From: Pseudoxanthomonas suwonensis
GTDB lineage: Bacteria > Pseudomonadota > Gammaproteobacteria > Xanthomonadales > Xanthomonadaceae
Length of the DNA: 42,840 bases
Assembly (NCBI GenBank): GCA_030535605.1
Contig: JAUNRQ010000019.1
Span: forward strand, 1 to 42,840
Reading direction: 5' to 3'
Shown: positions 6,684 to 14,988 of the stretch, one piece after another
Layout: every line of letters begins with the position of its first letter
Position numbering within the stretch: the first letter of the stretch is position 1
Program-made: the position numbers and the translations under genes
Notes under the pieces: model-generated
What the model saw: the letters and a program-made list of their open reading frames with translations, nothing else
What the model was told of the DNA's origin: nothing
Databases searched by the model: none

Positions 6684-9179
6684 TCATGCGACCGCGCGCG
6701 CGGGGTTCGGCTCCGCGTTGCCGTCGTCGCCTGCCAGCAGGGCCGCGTAACCGGCCGAGCGCAGTTCCTCGGTGTCGAAATCGTCGACCATGATCGCGTC
6801 CAGCGTCAGCGAGCGGAGTTCCAGCAACTGCTGGCGTTCGTCCGCCGTGATCCAGCCTTCGCGCACGCCCTCGTCCAGTTGGGCGTCGAAGTCCAGCGCT
6901 TCGATGTCGCTGTTCTTCAGCGCCTTCTGGAAGCGGCGTTCCACCGGCTCGGCGGCGATGAAGGTCTCCAGATAGCTGGCGATGCGGCCACCGGGGTTGT
7001 TCGCGCAGGGGGTCAGGAACACGCCATCGGCCAGCCGATCACGCGCATCCGAGGGGTTCATCAGCACGCTGGCGGCACGGTGGCCAAGGCGATCCGAGGG
7101 AGGTGTCGCGCGGCGACCCCACGGGAAGATCATCGGCCACAGCAGCCAGGCCACCGGACGGATGGGGAAGTTGCGCAGCGCCCCGGACAGCGCGGTTTCG
7201 ATCTTGTTGATCGCATCGTGGAAGGCCCAGGCCAGCAACGGCTGGTCGGTTTCCGGTGCACCTTCGTCCTGGTAGCGCTTGAGCAGGCTGCTGGCGATGT
7301 ACAGCTGGCTGAGCACGTCACCCAGGCGTCCGGACAGCGACTCCTTGAATTTCAGCTTGCCGCCGAGCAGCAGCATGGAGGTGTCGGCCATCACCGCCAG
7401 CGCGGCCGAATAGCGGTTGAGCTTGCGGAAATAGCGGCGGGTGTAGGCATCGCCCGGGGCACTGCCGATCTGCGTGCCGGTCAGGCCGAACCACCAGCTG
7501 CGCACGGCGTTGGAGATGCCGTCGCCCATGTGTCCGAACAGCGCGTGGTCGAACTGGCGCAGGCCCTCGCGGCGGTCAGGATTCTGCGCGGCCTTCATCT
7601 CCTTCATCACCCACGGATGGCACAGGATCGCGCCCTGGCCGAAGATCATCAGCGAGCGGGTCATGATGTTCGCGCCTTCCACGGTGATCGCGATCGGCGA
7701 GGCCTGCCACGCGCGTCCGGCGAAGTTGCGGGGGCCGAGGATGATGCCCTTGCCGCCGACCACGTCCATCACTTCCTTGGCCACTTCACGGCCCATCTCG
7801 GTACAGTGGTACTTGGAGATGGTCGAGGGCACGGCGGGGTTCTCGCCACGGGTCACCGCCGCGGCGGTGGCCTGCGACAGCGCGCTGATGGTGTAGGCCT
7901 TGCCGGCAATCCGCGCCAAGGCCTCCTCCACGCCTTCGAAGCGGCCGATGGACAGGCCGAATTGCTTGCGGATGCGCGCATAGGCGCCGACCACCACCGC
8001 ACCGGACTTGGCGCCGCCACTGGCGGTGGAGGGCAGGGTGATGGAGCGGCCGATCGACAGGCACTCCATCAGCATGCGCCAGCCCTGGCCGGCCATTTCG
8101 CGACCACCGATCAACTGGCTCAGCGGCAGGAAGATGTCGCGGCCGGTGATCGGTCCGTTCTGGAACGGCGAGTTCAGCGGGAAATGGCGACGGCCGATGG
8201 ACAGTCCGGGAACGTCCGCCGGCATCAGCGCCAGCGAAATGCCGATGTCGCGGGTATCGCCGATCAGCCCGTCCGGATCGTACATGCGGAAGGCGACGCC
8301 GATCAGCGTCGCGACCGGGGCCAGCGTGATGTAGCGCTTGTTGAGGGTGAGGCGGATGCCGAGCACTTCCTGGCCGTTCCACTGGCCCTTGCAGACGATG
8401 CCGTAGTCAGGGATCGAGGTGGCGTCTGAGCCGGCGAACGGGCCGGTGAGCGCGAAACAGGGCACCTCACGGCCATCGGCCAGCCGCGGCAGGTAGTGGC
8501 GCTTCTGCGCTTCCGTGCCGTAGTGCATCAGCAGTTCGGCCGGGCCCAGCGAGTTGGGCACGCCGACGGTGGAGCTGACGACGGTGGAGATCGACGCCAG
8601 CTTCTGGATCACCTTGTGGTTCATCAGCGCGGAGAAGCCCAGCCCGCCGTATTCCTTGGGAATGTTCAGGCCGAAGAACTTCTCGCGCTTGACGAAATCC
8701 CACAGCTCGGGCGGCAGGTCGGCACGGACGTGGGTGATCTCCCAGTCGTCGACCATCCGGCACAGCTGCTCGGTCGGCCCGTCCAGATAGGCCTGCTCCT
8801 CGGCGCTGAGTTGCGGCTTGGGCTGGTCGAGCAACTGCGACCAGTCCGGCTTGCCGGAGAACAGCTCGCCTTCGAAGCCGACCGTGCCCGATTCCAGCGC
8901 GGTGCGCTCGGTGTCCGACAGCGGTGGCAGGATGCGGGTGTAGAACTTCAGCAGCGGCGTGGTGATCAGCGCCGTGCGCACCGGCGGCAGCAACAGCGGC
9001 AGCGCCACCAGCGCCAGCAGCACCGCGGCAACGATCGTCGCGGTGGGGTGCGCGCCGGCGAGGCGGGCGATGACCAGCAGCACGACCGACAGCGCTGCCC
9101 AGTGCCACAGTCGCAGGCGGTGGTAGGCGGCGAAGCCGGTCGCAAGCAACAGGGCGAGGAACGGTACGACGATACTCAT
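6684..9179 (-). CDS. fadE: Acyl-CoA dehydrogenase FadE
   Basis: 831 residues, close to the 814 of E. coli FadE. It catalyses the first oxidation of beta-oxidation, acyl-CoA to trans-2-enoyl-CoA, with FAD. Two hydrophobic segments at about residues 1-50 anchor it to the membrane. The block EKFFGLNIPKEYGGLGFSAL followed by MNHKVIQKLAS is nearly identical to E. coli FadE. The central acyl-CoA dehydrogenase domain (about 120-520) is followed by the DUF1974-type C-terminal region particular to FadE. Two adjacent ATGs occur (9182 and 9179); GGAG at 9186-9189 is 6 bases from the second, which I prefer. Divergent from a TetR gene, with a promoter and operator in the gap, so repression by that TetR is likely. 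Confidence 0.96.
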   Translation of the reverse strand: MSIVVPFLALLLATGFAAYHRLRLWHWAALSVVLLVIARLAGAHPTATIVAAVLLALVALPLLLPPVRTALITTPLLKFYTRILPPLSDTERTALESGTVGFEGELFSGKPDWSQLLDQPKPQLSAEEQAYLDGPTEQLCRMVDDWEITHVRADLPPELWDFVKREKFFGLNIPKEYGGLGFSALMNHKVIQKLASISTVVSSTVGVPNSLGPAELLMHYGTEAQKRHYLPRLADGREVPCFALTGPFAGSDATSIPDYGIVCKGQWNGQEVLGIRLTLNKRYITLAPVATLIGVAFRMYDPDGLIGDTRDIGISLALMPADVPGLSIGRRHFPLNSPFQNGPITGRDIFLPLSQLIGGREMAGQGWRMLMECLSIGRSITLPSTASGGAKSGAVVVGAYARIRKQFGLSIGRFEGVEEALARIAGKAYTISALSQATAAAVTRGENPAVPSTISKYHCTEMGREVAKEVMDVVGGKGIILGPRNFAGRAWQASPIAITVEGANIMTRSLMIFGQGAILCHPWVMKEMKAAQNPDRREGLRQFDHALFGHMGDGISNAVRSWWFGLTGTQIGSAPGDAYTRRYFRKLNRYSAALAVMADTSMLLLGGKLKFKESLSGRLGDVLSQLYIASSLLKRYQDEGAPETDQPLLAWAFHDAINKIETALSGALRNFPIRPVAWLLWPMIFPWGRRATPPSDRLGHRAASVLMNPSDARDRLADGVFLTPCANNPGGRIASYLETFIAAEPVERRFQKALKNSDIEALDFDAQLDEGVREGWITADERQQLLELRSLTLDAIMVDDFDTEELRSAGYAALLAGDDGNAEPNPARAVA

Positions 9180-9200
9180 CATGGACTCCGGAATGCGCGC

Positions 9201-9223
9201 CCGGCAGGCATGGTGCCTGCCGG
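9201..9223 (-). promoter_or_regulatory. Perfect hairpin in the fadE 5' leader
   Basis: CCGGCAGGCA (9201-9210), TGG, TGCCTGCCGG (9214-9223): a perfect 10-bp stem with a 3-base loop. It lies between the predicted transcription start (about 9236) and the fadE ribosome site (9186-9189). It would form in the mRNA leader and could affect translation or stability. There is no T-tract after it, so attenuation is not directly supported. Confidence 0.6.
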
Positions 9224-9231
9224 CTGGTTAA

Positions 9232-9271
9232 CATACGGTTGAGTATGGACAGTGCGCGGCCGCAGTGTCAA
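9232..9271 (-). promoter_or_regulatory. fadE promoter with operator palindrome over the -10 element
   Basis: Read on the minus strand, a consensus -35 TTGACA (9266-9271) is followed after 18 bases by CATACT (9242-9247), a 4/6 match to the -10. The inverted repeat CATAC (9232-9236) / GTATG (9243-9247) covers this -10 exactly. That is the position expected for a repressor that blocks RNA polymerase, most simply the TetR-family product of the divergent gene. Promoter and operator are inferred from sequence only. Confidence 0.65.
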
Positions 9272-9298
9272 TGTGCGGTGCGGCATCCTCTGGCCTGA

Positions 9299-9313
9299 CC
9301 ATACGGTTACACT
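9299..9313 (+). promoter_or_regulatory. Second, degenerate operator copy before the tetR start
   Basis: CATACGGTT at 9300-9308 repeats exactly the left part of the fadE operator (9232-9240), 68 bases away. Its right half (ACACTGG) is degenerate. It lies 11 bases before the tetR ATG and overlaps a possible -10, TACACT (9308-9313). If that -10 is real, the message would be nearly leaderless. Autorepression is the simple reading. Confidence 0.5.
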
Positions 9314-9319
9314 GGCCGG

Positions 9320-9910
9320 ATGAGCGTGAAGCCGAAGAAGCCCGCGCGCCCCGGGCGCCTGAATGCCGAGGACTGGGCGCAAGCCGCGTTGGACGTGATT
9401 GCCGAGGCCGGGGTCGGCGCGGTGGCGGTGGAGCCGCTGGCGCGGCGGCTGGGCGTGACCAAGGGCAGCTTCTACTGGCACTTTCCCTCCCGAGACGCGT
9501 TGCTGCAGGCGGCGCTGGACCGCTGGGAGGCGCTGGAGGAGGAAGCCGTGTTCGGTCCGCTGGAAGCCATCGAGGAGCCACGTGAGCGCCTGCGCGCCCT
9601 GTTCCAGATGGTCGCCGCCGAGTTCACCTCGCACGTGATCTATTCCGAACTGCTCAAGGCCTTGGACCACCCGACGGTGGCCCCGGTCATCGGCCGGGTC
9701 TCGCAGCGCCGCCTCGACCACCTGACCGTGCTGTTCCGCCAGGCCGGACTGGCCGGCAGCGATGCCACCCACCGCGCGCGCCTGGCCTATGCCGCCTACG
9801 TCGGCTTCCTGCAGTTGAATCGTCAGTTGCCCGGTACCCCGAAGATGCAGCACGAGCAGTTCGACGCCTATGTCGAACACATGATGCAGACGCTGATTCC
9901 CGCCACCTGA
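9320..9910 (+). CDS. TetR/AcrR family transcriptional regulator, probable fadE repressor
   Basis: 196 residues. The N-terminal DNA-binding domain covers about 15-62, with the helix-turn-helix around VEPLARRLGVTKGSFYWHF. The C-terminal helical domain (about 80-190) would bind the ligand, plausibly a long-chain acyl-CoA given the neighbour. No Shine-Dalgarno sequence is seen before ATG 9320. The gene is divergent from fadE and the shared gap carries two related CATACGGTT sites, so regulation of fadE and of itself is likely. pckG follows after 56 bases and may be read through from here or have its own promoter. The ligand and regulon are inference. Confidence 0.93.
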   Translation: MSVKPKKPARPGRLNAEDWAQAALDVIAEAGVGAVAVEPLARRLGVTKGSFYWHFPSRDALLQAALDRWEALEEEAVFGPLEAIEEPRERLRALFQMVAAEFTSHVIYSELLKALDHPTVAPVIGRVSQRRLDHLTVLFRQAGLAGSDATHRARLAYAAYVGFLQLNRQLPGTPKMQHEQFDAYVEHMMQTLIPAT

Positions 9911-9966
9911 CGTTTGACCCGCACCATTCGACCCGAACCACCGCACTGAACGAGGATTCCCCGCTG

Positions 9967-11715
9967 ATGACCAGCCGACTGCCCGCCCTGAACGATTGGG
10001 TCGACCAGGTTGCCGCTTTGACCCGCCCCGCCGCCATCCACTGGTGCGACGGCAGCGACGAGGAGAACCAGGCCCTGGTTGCCCGCATGCAGGCCGATGG
10101 CACGTTGTTGCCGCTCAACGCCGACACCCACCCGAACTGCTGGTTGCACCGCTCGCACCCCGAAGACGTGGCCCGGGTCGAGCACCTGACGTTCGTGTGC
10201 ACCGAGGACCGTGACGACGCCGGTCCAAACAACCACTGGATGAGCCCGGCCGACGGCCATGCGCAGATGGACGAGCTGTTCGAAGGGTGCATGGAAGGCC
10301 GCACCATGTACGTGATCCCGTACTGCATGGGGCCGATCGATTCGCCGCTGTCGCGCTGTGGCGTGGAAATCACCGATTCGCCCTACGTGGTCGCCAACAT
10401 GCGCCTGATGACCCGCATGGGTGCGCTGGCACTGGCGCGGATCGAGCGCGAGGGCAGCTTCGTCAAGGGCCTGCACTCCACCGGTGAACTGGATCCCAAG
10501 CGCCGCTTCATCATGCACTTCCCGGAAGAGCTGACCATCAAGAGCTACGGCTCGGGCTACGGCGGCAACGCGCTGCTGGGCAAGAAGTGCCACGCCCTGC
10601 GCATCGCCTCCTGGCAGGCACGCGAGGAAGGCTGGCTGGCCGAGCACATGCTGATCGTGGGCATCGAAAACCCGCAGGGCCAGACCCACTACATCGCCGC
10701 GGCCTTCCCCAGCGCCTGCGGCAAGACCAACCTGGCCATGCTGATCCCGCCGGACGCCTATCGCGAGGCCGGCTGGAAGGTGTGGACGGTGGGCGACGAC
10801 ATCTGCTGGATGCGTCCCGGTCCCGACGGCCGCCTGTGGGCGATCAACCCGGAAGCCGGCTTCTTCGGCGTGGCGCCGGGCACTTCCGAACAATCCAACC
10901 CCAATGCACTGGCCAGCCTGCAGAGCAATGCCATCTTCACCAACGTCGCGGTGACCGACGACAACCAGCCGTGGTGGGAAGGCCTGGACAAGCGCACCCC
11001 GGCCATCGACTGGCAAGGACGTGCGTTCGACCCGGCCAACGGCCCGGCCGCGCACCCCAACGCCCGTTTCACCGTCAGCGCACGGCAGACCCCGAGCTGG
11101 TCGGAGAAGGCCGAAGACCCGCAGGGCGTGCCGATCTCGGCGATCGTCTTCGGTGGCCGTCGCGCCTCGCTGGTGCCGCTGGTGTTCGAAGCCCGCGACT
11201 GGGCCCACGGCGTGCTGATCGGCGCCTCGATGGGCTCGGAAACCACGGCCGCGGCGACCGGCGCGGTGGGCGTCATGCGCCGTGATCCGATGGCGATGAA
11301 GCCGTTCTGCGGTTACAACTTCGCCGACTACTTCGGGCACTGGCTCAGCTTCGACGGCGATGAGGCCAAGCTGCCGAAGATCTTCCATGTCAACTGGTTC
11401 CGGAAAGGCGACGGTGGCGACTTCCTGTGGCCGGGCTTCGGCGACAACATGCGCGTGCTGGAGTGGATGATCGGCCGGGTCAAGGGCGAGGCCGAGGGCG
11501 TCGACACGCCCATCGGCATCCTGCCGACCCCCGAAGCGCTCAACCTGGATGGCGTCGATCTGACCGGCGAAGCCCGCGAAAAGCTCTTCGGCGTCGACAC
11601 CGACGGCTGGAAGGCCGAAGCCGCCAGCATCGGCGAATACCTGTCCAGCTACGGCGAGGCCATGCCCGACGCCCTGCACGCGCAGCAGCGGCGTCTGGCG
11701 GAGGCGCTGGGCTGA
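9967..11715 (+). CDS. pckG: Phosphoenolpyruvate carboxykinase (GTP)
   Basis: 582 residues. Converts oxaloacetate and GTP to phosphoenolpyruvate, CO2 and GDP, the entry step of gluconeogenesis. The GTP-class P-loop FPSACGKTN is at 247-255 with the hyper-reactive Cys251. Also present are the substrate-loop region [13 protein letters not shown] and the C-terminal NWFRKG and [10 protein letters not shown] segments of the GTP enzyme. This is the cytosolic GTP type, not the ATP-dependent PckA. GAGGA at 9952-9956 is 10 bases from ATG 9967. Placement beside fadE and its regulator makes metabolic sense, since growth on fatty acids requires gluconeogenesis. Confidence 0.97.
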   Translation: MTSRLPALNDWVDQVAALTRPAAIHWCDGSDEENQALVARMQADGTLLPLNADTHPNCWLHRSHPEDVARVEHLTFVCTEDRDDAGPNNHWMSPADGHAQMDELFEGCMEGRTMYVIPYCMGPIDSPLSRCGVEITDSPYVVANMRLMTRMGALALARIEREGSFVKGLHSTGELDPKRRFIMHFPEELTIKSYGSGYGGNALLGKKCHALRIASWQAREEGWLAEHMLIVGIENPQGQTHYIAAAFPSACGKTNLAMLIPPDAYREAGWKVWTVGDDICWMRPGPDGRLWAINPEAGFFGVAPGTSEQSNPNALASLQSNAIFTNVAVTDDNQPWWEGLDKRTPAIDWQGRAFDPANGPAAHPNARFTVSARQTPSWSEKAEDPQGVPISAIVFGGRRASLVPLVFEARDWAHGVLIGASMGSETTAAATGAVGVMRRDPMAMKPFCGYNFADYFGHWLSFDGDEAKLPKIFHVNWFRKGDGGDFLWPGFGDNMRVLEWMIGRVKGEAEGVDTPIGILPTPEALNLDGVDLTGEAREKLFGVDTDGWKAEAASIGEYLSSYGEAMPDALHAQQRRLAEALG

Positions 11716-11765
11716 GCGGCCGGCAGCTGTCCCGCACCATCGCTTGACGCCCTCCGCGCAGGGAT

Positions 11766-11775
11766 TTGACGTCAA
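11766..11775. promoter_or_regulatory. TTGACGTCAA palindrome in the gap after pckG
   Basis: A perfect 10-bp palindrome lies in the 229-base gap between pckG and the TPR-AspH gene (11716-11944). It may be an operator or part of a promoter for the downstream operon. No regulator can be named. Nothing else definite is visible in this gap; 11937-11940 holds a GGAG ribosome site for the next gene. Confidence 0.3.
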
Positions 11776-11944
11776 TAGCCGTCCCGTGGGCGGCCCGGCT
11801 TGTCCGTTGGGTCTCAAGCTCGGTTGACCGGCCATGCCGGGATGCGTCGTGCATTGTCGCCGCATGATTGCGCAATGCACGCAAACCCGTGCTGGGATAC
11901 GCTGCGCCTTGCGTGGCTGATCATGGAAGGAATCCGGGAGTGTC

Positions 11945-13207
11945 ATGAGCGAGCAGGTAAGCGTCCTTGTCGAACGCGCCGGTGCGGCAGCCGCGGCCGG
12001 ACGCTGGCAGGAGGCGGAGCGGCTGTGGGGGCAGGTCCGACTACGCGAGCCGGACAACGTGCAAGCCCTGTTCAGCCTCGGCGTCCATGCGTTCCAGCGC
12101 GGTGACGCCCGGGAAGCCCTCGAGTTGCTGCAGCTGGCGCGCACGCGCTCGCCACGTGAGCCGATGCTCGCGCTGACCGTCTCACGCGTCCTGCGCGAGT
12201 TGGGCCAGGTGGACATGGAATGGTCTGCGATCGTCGAGGCATTGCAGATCGACCCGTACTTCCTGCCGGGCTTGCTCGGCAAGGCGGAGTTCCACGAACG
12301 CCAGGGCCGGCCGCGCGCGGCCGCCGACGTGTTCCGGAATGCCTTGAAGGTCGCAGCGGGCGAGTCGCAGTGGCCTCAGGCCTTGCGCGGCCGGCTCGTC
12401 CACGCCCGCGACGTCGTGCAACGGGACACGGAGGAACTGTCCGGCTACCTTGCCCACCGTCTGGCAGCCACCCGTTCGACCGTCGATGCAGTCACCGCTG
12501 ACCGTTGGGACGAGGCCGCCTCCATCCTGGCCGGCAAGAGTCGGCCGTACCATTCGCATTGCAACCAGTTGCACGTGCCGCGCCTGCCGGCGATCACCTT
12601 CTACGACGATGCCCTTTTCCCCTGGATGGAGGAGCTGGAATCGCGCACCGAGGTCATCAAGGGCGAACTGCAGAGCATGCTCGCAAGCCGTGGCGATGAA
12701 TTCGTTCCGTATATCCAGTACCGGCCGGATGATCCCGTCAACCAATGGGACAAGTTGAATCATTCCCGCAACTGGAGCGGCTTCCACCTGTACAGCCACG
12801 GTCGGCCGGTCGAAGAGCACCTGTCCCAATGTCCGCAAACCGCCGAGGCTCTGGCGCTGGCGGACACCGCGGACATTCCCGGTCTGTGTCCGAATGCGAT
12901 GTTCTCCGCGCTCTCACCCGGGGCGCACATCCCGCCCCACACCGGCGAAACCAATGCGCGCCTCGTTGCCCACCTGCCGTTGGTGGTGCCGGAGAAATGC
13001 AGCTATCGCGTCGGCTACGACTGGCGCCAATGGCGCGAGGGCAAGTGCTGGGTGTTCGATGACACCATCGAGCACGAGGCCCGCAACGACAGTGACCGAC
13101 TGCGCGTGATTCTCATGTTCGATGTCTGGAATCCGTTGCTGAACGCGGCCGAGCGGCAGATGGCCGCAGAGCTCGCCTCGGCGATGGGTGACTGGCGCGC
13201 GGGCTGA
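11945..13207 (+). CDS. TPR protein with aspartyl/asparaginyl beta-hydroxylase domain
   Basis: 420 residues, no signal peptide, so cytoplasmic. Residues 1-175 form TPR-like helical repeats (for example RWQEAERLWGQVRLREPDN and the AREALELLQLART stretch), usually protein-binding. Residues about 210-395 match the AspH family (Pfam PF05118): LSPGAHIPPHTGETNARL with His332, and DDTIEHEARNDSDRLRVIL with His377 and Arg385. These fit the two iron ligands and the 2-oxoglutarate-binding Arg of AspH, which uses a two-His site without a carboxylate. Predicted to hydroxylate Asp/Asn side chains of a protein or peptide; the substrate is unknown. The stop overlaps or abuts the start of the next gene, so the two are co-translated. 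Start ATG 11945 with GGGAG at 11936-11940. Confidence 0.9.
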   Translation: MSEQVSVLVERAGAAAAAGRWQEAERLWGQVRLREPDNVQALFSLGVHAFQRGDAREALELLQLARTRSPREPMLALTVSRVLRELGQVDMEWSAIVEALQIDPYFLPGLLGKAEFHERQGRPRAAADVFRNALKVAAGESQWPQALRGRLVHARDVVQRDTEELSGYLAHRLAATRSTVDAVTADRWDEAASILAGKSRPYHSHCNQLHVPRLPAITFYDDALFPWMEELESRTEVIKGELQSMLASRGDEFVPYIQYRPDDPVNQWDKLNHSRNWSGFHLYSHGRPVEEHLSQCPQTAEALALADTADIPGLCPNAMFSALSPGAHIPPHTGETNARLVAHLPLVVPEKCSYRVGYDWRQWREGKCWVFDDTIEHEARNDSDRLRVILMFDVWNPLLNAAERQMAAELASAMGDWRAG

Positions 13208-13214
13208 GGCCGTG

Positions 13215-14903
13215 GTGAAAGCCATGCATGCTCGCCGGCTGGATCCGGCGCAGGCCCGGCGCTTCCTGGAGGCGCGTCAGCTGCTGAGCGCCGGCCGTAT
13301 CGATCAGGCTCTTGGACTGGCCGAGGCCCTTGTCGCGCAGGCACCAGATGCCGCCGATGCTTGGCAGTTGCTGGGTATCTGCCAAGCCGAAGCGCATTGC
13401 CGGAGTCAGGCGATCGCAGCATTCGAGCGTGCCATGGCTTTGCTTCCCGGCGAGACGACTGTGGCGCGCAATTTCGCGGTATTCCTGTCTCGCGAGGGAA
13501 ATGCCCTCTGTGCACATGCCCAGTGGCAGGAAGCCGAGCCGTTGCTGCGCAGGGCTGTTGCTCTGCAGCCCGGGCAGGCATCGGCTTGGGTCGATCTCGG
13601 CCTGGCGGTGCGTCATCTCGGGCGTGTCGACGAGGCATTGGTGGCGCTGCGCCAAGCCGAACGATTGCTTCAGCGGGGCGGGCACCGCTCCAGCGCATTG
13701 CAGGACGCGATCAACGGCGTGCTGGCGGACGCCGGATGCAGCGAACAGGCGCTCGCTGGTGCGCGCGAGCTGGTCAGCCGTGATCCGGCCTATGCGCCGG
13801 CCCATGAAACGCTCGGCCAATTGCTTTGGGAGAACCGTGCCGGATTGTCTCCTGGCGAGGATCCATTTGACGAATTTCGCGCCGCCGCCCGTGCACAGCC
13901 CGGCAACTGGCCGCTGCAGTTAGCGCTCGCTCGCATGTTGATGTCGGCCAATCGTCCGGAAGAGGTACTTGCCTTGTTGCACCCACTTCGCCGAAACGAC
14001 CCGGGCGACCCGGTGCTGGAGTGGTACGCCGCCGACGCGCTGGATGCGCTGGAGCAGCATGCCCAAGCCGCGCAACTGTATGCAAGGGTGGCACGCAGCG
14101 AGCAAGGCGACACACCTGCGTTCCTGAATGCACATGCGCGCCATGCATTCCGGACGCAACGGTTCGATCTGGCACAACACTGTGCCCAGCGCTGCGTTCA
14201 GCTGGATCCGCGCGATCAACAAGGCTGGGCCAACCTTGGCACCGCCTGGTGCCTGCTGGATGACGAGCGGGAGCACTGGCTGTTCGACTATGAGCGGCTC
14301 GTGGCGTCCATCGAAGTGGGCATCCCCGAGGGCTTCGGCGACAGGCAGGCCTTTCTGCAGGCACTCGGCGCAACTCTGGAATCGATGCATGGGGCCAGTC
14401 GCGAGCCCATCAACCAGAGTGTGCGAGGTGGTACCCAAACCGCCGGGCGGCTGTTCGGCCGCGACAACGCGCTCCTGCGTGCGACCGAGACGGCGCTGCG
14501 CACGGCCATAGAAGCGTGGCTGGCGACACTGCCGGATGATGCCAACCATCCATTCCTCGCACGCAGGAACCGCAGTGTGGCATTTGTCGGCTCCTGGTCG
14601 GTTCGACTGTCATCGGCCGGGCATCACGCCAACCACATTCATGGCGACGGATGGGCCAGCTCGGCGTTCCATGTCTGGCTCCCTCCAAGCGTGTCCGAAT
14701 CCGATGACGAGTCTCGTGCCGGGTGGATCCAGTGCGGGCAGCCCCCGGACGAGCTTGGACTGAACCTTGCTCCGCGTCGCGTCCTGAAGCCGAGGGCGGG
14801 TTGGTTGGTGCTGTTCCCCTCGTTCATCTGGCATGGAACGGTGCCATTCCAAGCAAGCACGCCGCGACTGACCATCGCCGTCGACATGCAGCCCGGCAAG
14901 TAG
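13215..14903 (+). CDS. TPR protein with C-terminal 2OG-Fe(II) oxygenase domain
   Basis: About 562 residues. The first two thirds are TPR repeats (for example AIAAFERAMALLP, EPLLRRAVALQPGQASAWVDLG). The last 170 residues match the putative 2OG-Fe(II) oxygenase family PF13759/TIGR02466: NHIHGDGW with ligands His474 and His476 (numbered from GTG 13215), then LVLFPSFIWHGTVPF with His540 and Arg551 in TPRLTIAVDM. No signal peptide. The start is uncertain. GTG 13215 has GAGG five bases upstream; GTG 13188 and 13212 and ATG 13224 are in frame. It follows the TPR-AspH gene directly, so two different hydroxylase folds with TPR readers are made together. Substrate unknown; nearby TonB receptors are candidates only by position. 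Confidence 0.88.
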   Translation: MKAMHARRLDPAQARRFLEARQLLSAGRIDQALGLAEALVAQAPDAADAWQLLGICQAEAHCRSQAIAAFERAMALLPGETTVARNFAVFLSREGNALCAHAQWQEAEPLLRRAVALQPGQASAWVDLGLAVRHLGRVDEALVALRQAERLLQRGGHRSSALQDAINGVLADAGCSEQALAGARELVSRDPAYAPAHETLGQLLWENRAGLSPGEDPFDEFRAAARAQPGNWPLQLALARMLMSANRPEEVLALLHPLRRNDPGDPVLEWYAADALDALEQHAQAAQLYARVARSEQGDTPAFLNAHARHAFRTQRFDLAQHCAQRCVQLDPRDQQGWANLGTAWCLLDDEREHWLFDYERLVASIEVGIPEGFGDRQAFLQALGATLESMHGASREPINQSVRGGTQTAGRLFGRDNALLRATETALRTAIEAWLATLPDDANHPFLARRNRSVAFVGSWSVRLSSAGHHANHIHGDGWASSAFHVWLPPSVSESDDESRAGWIQCGQPPDELGLNLAPRRVLKPRAGWLVLFPSFIWHGTVPFQASTPRLTIAVDMQPGK

Positions 14904-14936
14904 CCCCACGATCGAAGCAGTGTCCTGAACAAGAAA

Positions 14937-14958
14937 GCGGCGGGCCGAAGCCCGCCGC
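14937..14958 (-). terminator. Terminator of the first TonB-dependent receptor gene
   Basis: GCGGCGGGC (14937-14945) pairs with GCCCGCCGC (14950-14958). On the minus strand the loop is TTCG closed by C-G, the very stable UUCG tetraloop, followed by TTTCTTGTTC. This is an intrinsic terminator for the receptor gene ending at 14989. It may also stop the plus-strand gene ending at 14903. Confidence 0.8.
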
Positions 14959-14988
14959 CGTACTGCTTGGAACAAACGATAATCCAGG

